Assembly (NCBI GenBank): GCA_964419935.1
Contig: CAYQQJ010000043.1
Coordinates: 1-22,161 of the forward strand
DNA: 22,161 nt
Origin: CAYQQJ01 sp964419935
Lineage (GTDB): Bacteria > Pseudomonadota > Gammaproteobacteria > Pseudomonadales > Cellvibrionaceae
Reading direction: 5' to 3'
The position numbers and the translations under genes were made by a program. Under the pieces are notes generated by a model. That model had not been told where the DNA came from. It worked only from the letters and a program-made list of their open reading frames with translations, and searched no databases. Positions 21,485 through 22,161 of the stretch are shown here, in pieces; the first letter of the stretch is position 1, and each line of letters starts with the position of its first letter.

Positions 21485-21505
21485 AACCCTGTAAATAACA
21501 GGGTT
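21485..21505 (+). terminator. Hairpin after lysC, no T-run
   Basis: AACCCTGT (21485-21492) pairs with ACAGGGTT (21498-21505) around a 5-nt loop, 56 nt past the lysC stop. The following sequence is not T-rich, so termination would have to be weak or Rho-assisted. Confidence 0.4.
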
Positions 21506-21584
21506 ATAAAATGTTGGTTGGTTTTCAAAATTTTGCACCTGACGAACCCTTAGTCATTTATTTAGTAGCAAACGCTAAAGTGGC

Positions 21585-21590
21585 TATACT
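21585..21590 (+). promoter_or_regulatory. Candidate -10 element for csrA
   Basis: TATACT lies about 100 nt before csrA. Seventeen to eighteen nt upstream only a poor -35 (TTTAGT or TTAGTA) is present, so the promoter may depend on an activator or on sigma-S. Confidence 0.3.
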
Positions 21591-21688
21591 TCAAAGGCAG
21601 GTGCAAGGTTAAGAAAACCGGCGACGGCAACCAACTTTACAGTCCAGAAACCGTCGTACTCACAGGATGATTTTAAGGAGAAACACCG

Positions 21689-21883
21689 ATGTTAATACTG
21701 ACCCGCCGAATTGGCGAAACACTTATGGTTGGCGATGAAGTCACAGTCACTGTGCTGGGCGTCAAAGGCAACCAAGTTCGTATAGGCGTGAATGCGCCCA
21801 AAGAAATCGCGGTACACCGCGAAGAGATTTACCAACGCATTCAGCGTGAAAAAGAACAACAGGATGAGCCAGGCAACAGTTGA
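21689..21883 (+). CDS. csrA: Carbon storage regulator CsrA/RsmA
   Basis: CsrA is a small dimeric RNA-binding protein that binds GGA motifs in leaders and controls carbon flux, motility and biofilm genes. The 64-residue sequence is full length. Leu4, Arg6 and Arg44 of the RNA-binding surface are all present in MLILTRRIGETLMVGDEV and AVHREEIYQRI. The tail after residue 52 is polar and variable. AAGGAG (21676-21681) stands at good spacing before ATG 21689. The gene sits between lysC and tRNA-Ser(GCT), its usual place in this class. A terminator follows. Confidence 0.98.
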   Translation: MLILTRRIGETLMVGDEVTVTVLGVKGNQVRIGVNAPKEIAVHREEIYQRIQREKEQQDEPGNS

Positions 21884-21937
21884 ACACTGTGCGGCGAAAT
21901 GGACAACACGTCCGTCATAGCGGTAATTTGATGGAAT

Positions 21938-21971
21938 AGTGGAGCCGTTATAATGATGAGCTCCACTTTTT
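21938..21971 (+). terminator. Intrinsic terminator after csrA
   Basis: AGTGGAGC (21938-21945) pairs with GCTCCACT (21960-21967), followed by TTTTT. The 14-nt loop is large and contains TATAAT, a perfect -10 hexamer. It lies about 55 nt after the csrA stop. Confidence 0.7.
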
Positions 21972-22022
21972 ACCGGGTAAGCCTTTGATTTTTCTCCCAG
22001 TGTTGATATTATGCCGCTCCTC

Positions 22023-22049
22023 TTGAGCAAGGCCTGACGTCCTGCTCAA
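22023..22049 (+). repeat. Hairpin upstream of tRNA-Ser
   Basis: TTGAGCA (22023-22029) pairs with TGCTCAA (22043-22049) around a 13-nt loop. There is no T-run. A possible -10, TAGAAT, follows at 22072-22077, about 30 nt before the tRNA gene, without a clear -35. Confidence 0.35.
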
Positions 22050-22107
22050 AGGTTCGGGCATACACCCAGGGTAGAATGGGTGGACCCCCAGAACAAAATC
22101 AGTTTTC

Positions 22108-22161
22108 GGAGAGGTGGCCGAGTGGCCGAAGGCGCTCCCCTGCTAAGGGAGTATACCTTGA
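22108..22161 (+). tRNA. tRNA-Ser (GCT anticodon), cut by the window end
   Basis: The gene starts GGAGAGGTGGCCGAGTGG, with the D-arm pattern of a class II tRNA. The anticodon stem CTCCC/GGGAG (22135-22139, 22147-22151) encloses the loop CTGCTAA, giving anticodon GCT (22142-22144), which reads AGC and AGT serine codons. The long variable arm begins at the window edge and the T-arm is missing. A tRNA-Ser(GCT) after csrA is the usual gammaproteobacterial order. Confidence 0.95.

Overview
The window comes from a gammaproteobacterial chromosome of moderate GC. The right end carries the conserved order alaS, lysC, csrA, tRNA-Ser(GCT), and recX (normally directly downstream of recA) opens the left end. 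The gene set (DUF3301 protein, YdbS/YdbT pair, lysC beside alaS and csrA, dispersed GTAG-headed palindromes) suggests a marine or soil Cellvibrionales/Oceanospirillales-like organism. That placement is inferred from gene content, not from any search.

Layout. recX (156-641) is followed by a small acidic lipoprotein gene on the minus strand. Next comes a two-gene plus-strand unit of a lipid-kinase-family protein and a metallophosphoesterase that overlap by ATGA. On the minus strand lie a sigma-54 activating response regulator and, 263 nt downstream of it, a 73-residue protein that is only a histidine-kinase dimerization/phosphoacceptor hairpin. To the right of the regulator is an 800-nt region with no convincing gene. 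It holds an orphan terminator, a sigma-54-type -24/-12 match and two tiny overlapping ORFs, and it leads into an unknown exported protein with a strong terminator. Then come an S33-type alpha/beta hydrolase, a NatA-like ATPase and a NatB-like permease in one overlapping unit, followed by the convergent ydbS-ydbT pair. Next is a 220-bp MITE-like element with target duplication, a DUF3301 protein, a lactonase-fold lipoprotein, an OsmC-type peroxiredoxin, an M23 peptidase, a Trm112-like protein and a HIT protein. The alaS-lysC-csrA-tRNA block ends the window.

The most distinctive content is repetitive DNA rather than protein. Two intergenic arrays with a strict 7-nt period and an invariant GG start at the TGA stop codons of natB and osmC. 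Each is followed by REP-like palindromes with a GTAG/CTAC head. Near osmC a second, inverted heptamer array closes the unit. Related 6-nt repeats occur inside the hydrolase gene, where they keep frame, and just upstream of the HIT gene. The other main points of interest are the stand-alone DHp protein beside its NtrC-type regulator and the sigma-54-like promoter next to it.

No transposase, phage gene, CRISPR array or toxin-antitoxin pair was seen. All family assignments rest on motifs read by eye.
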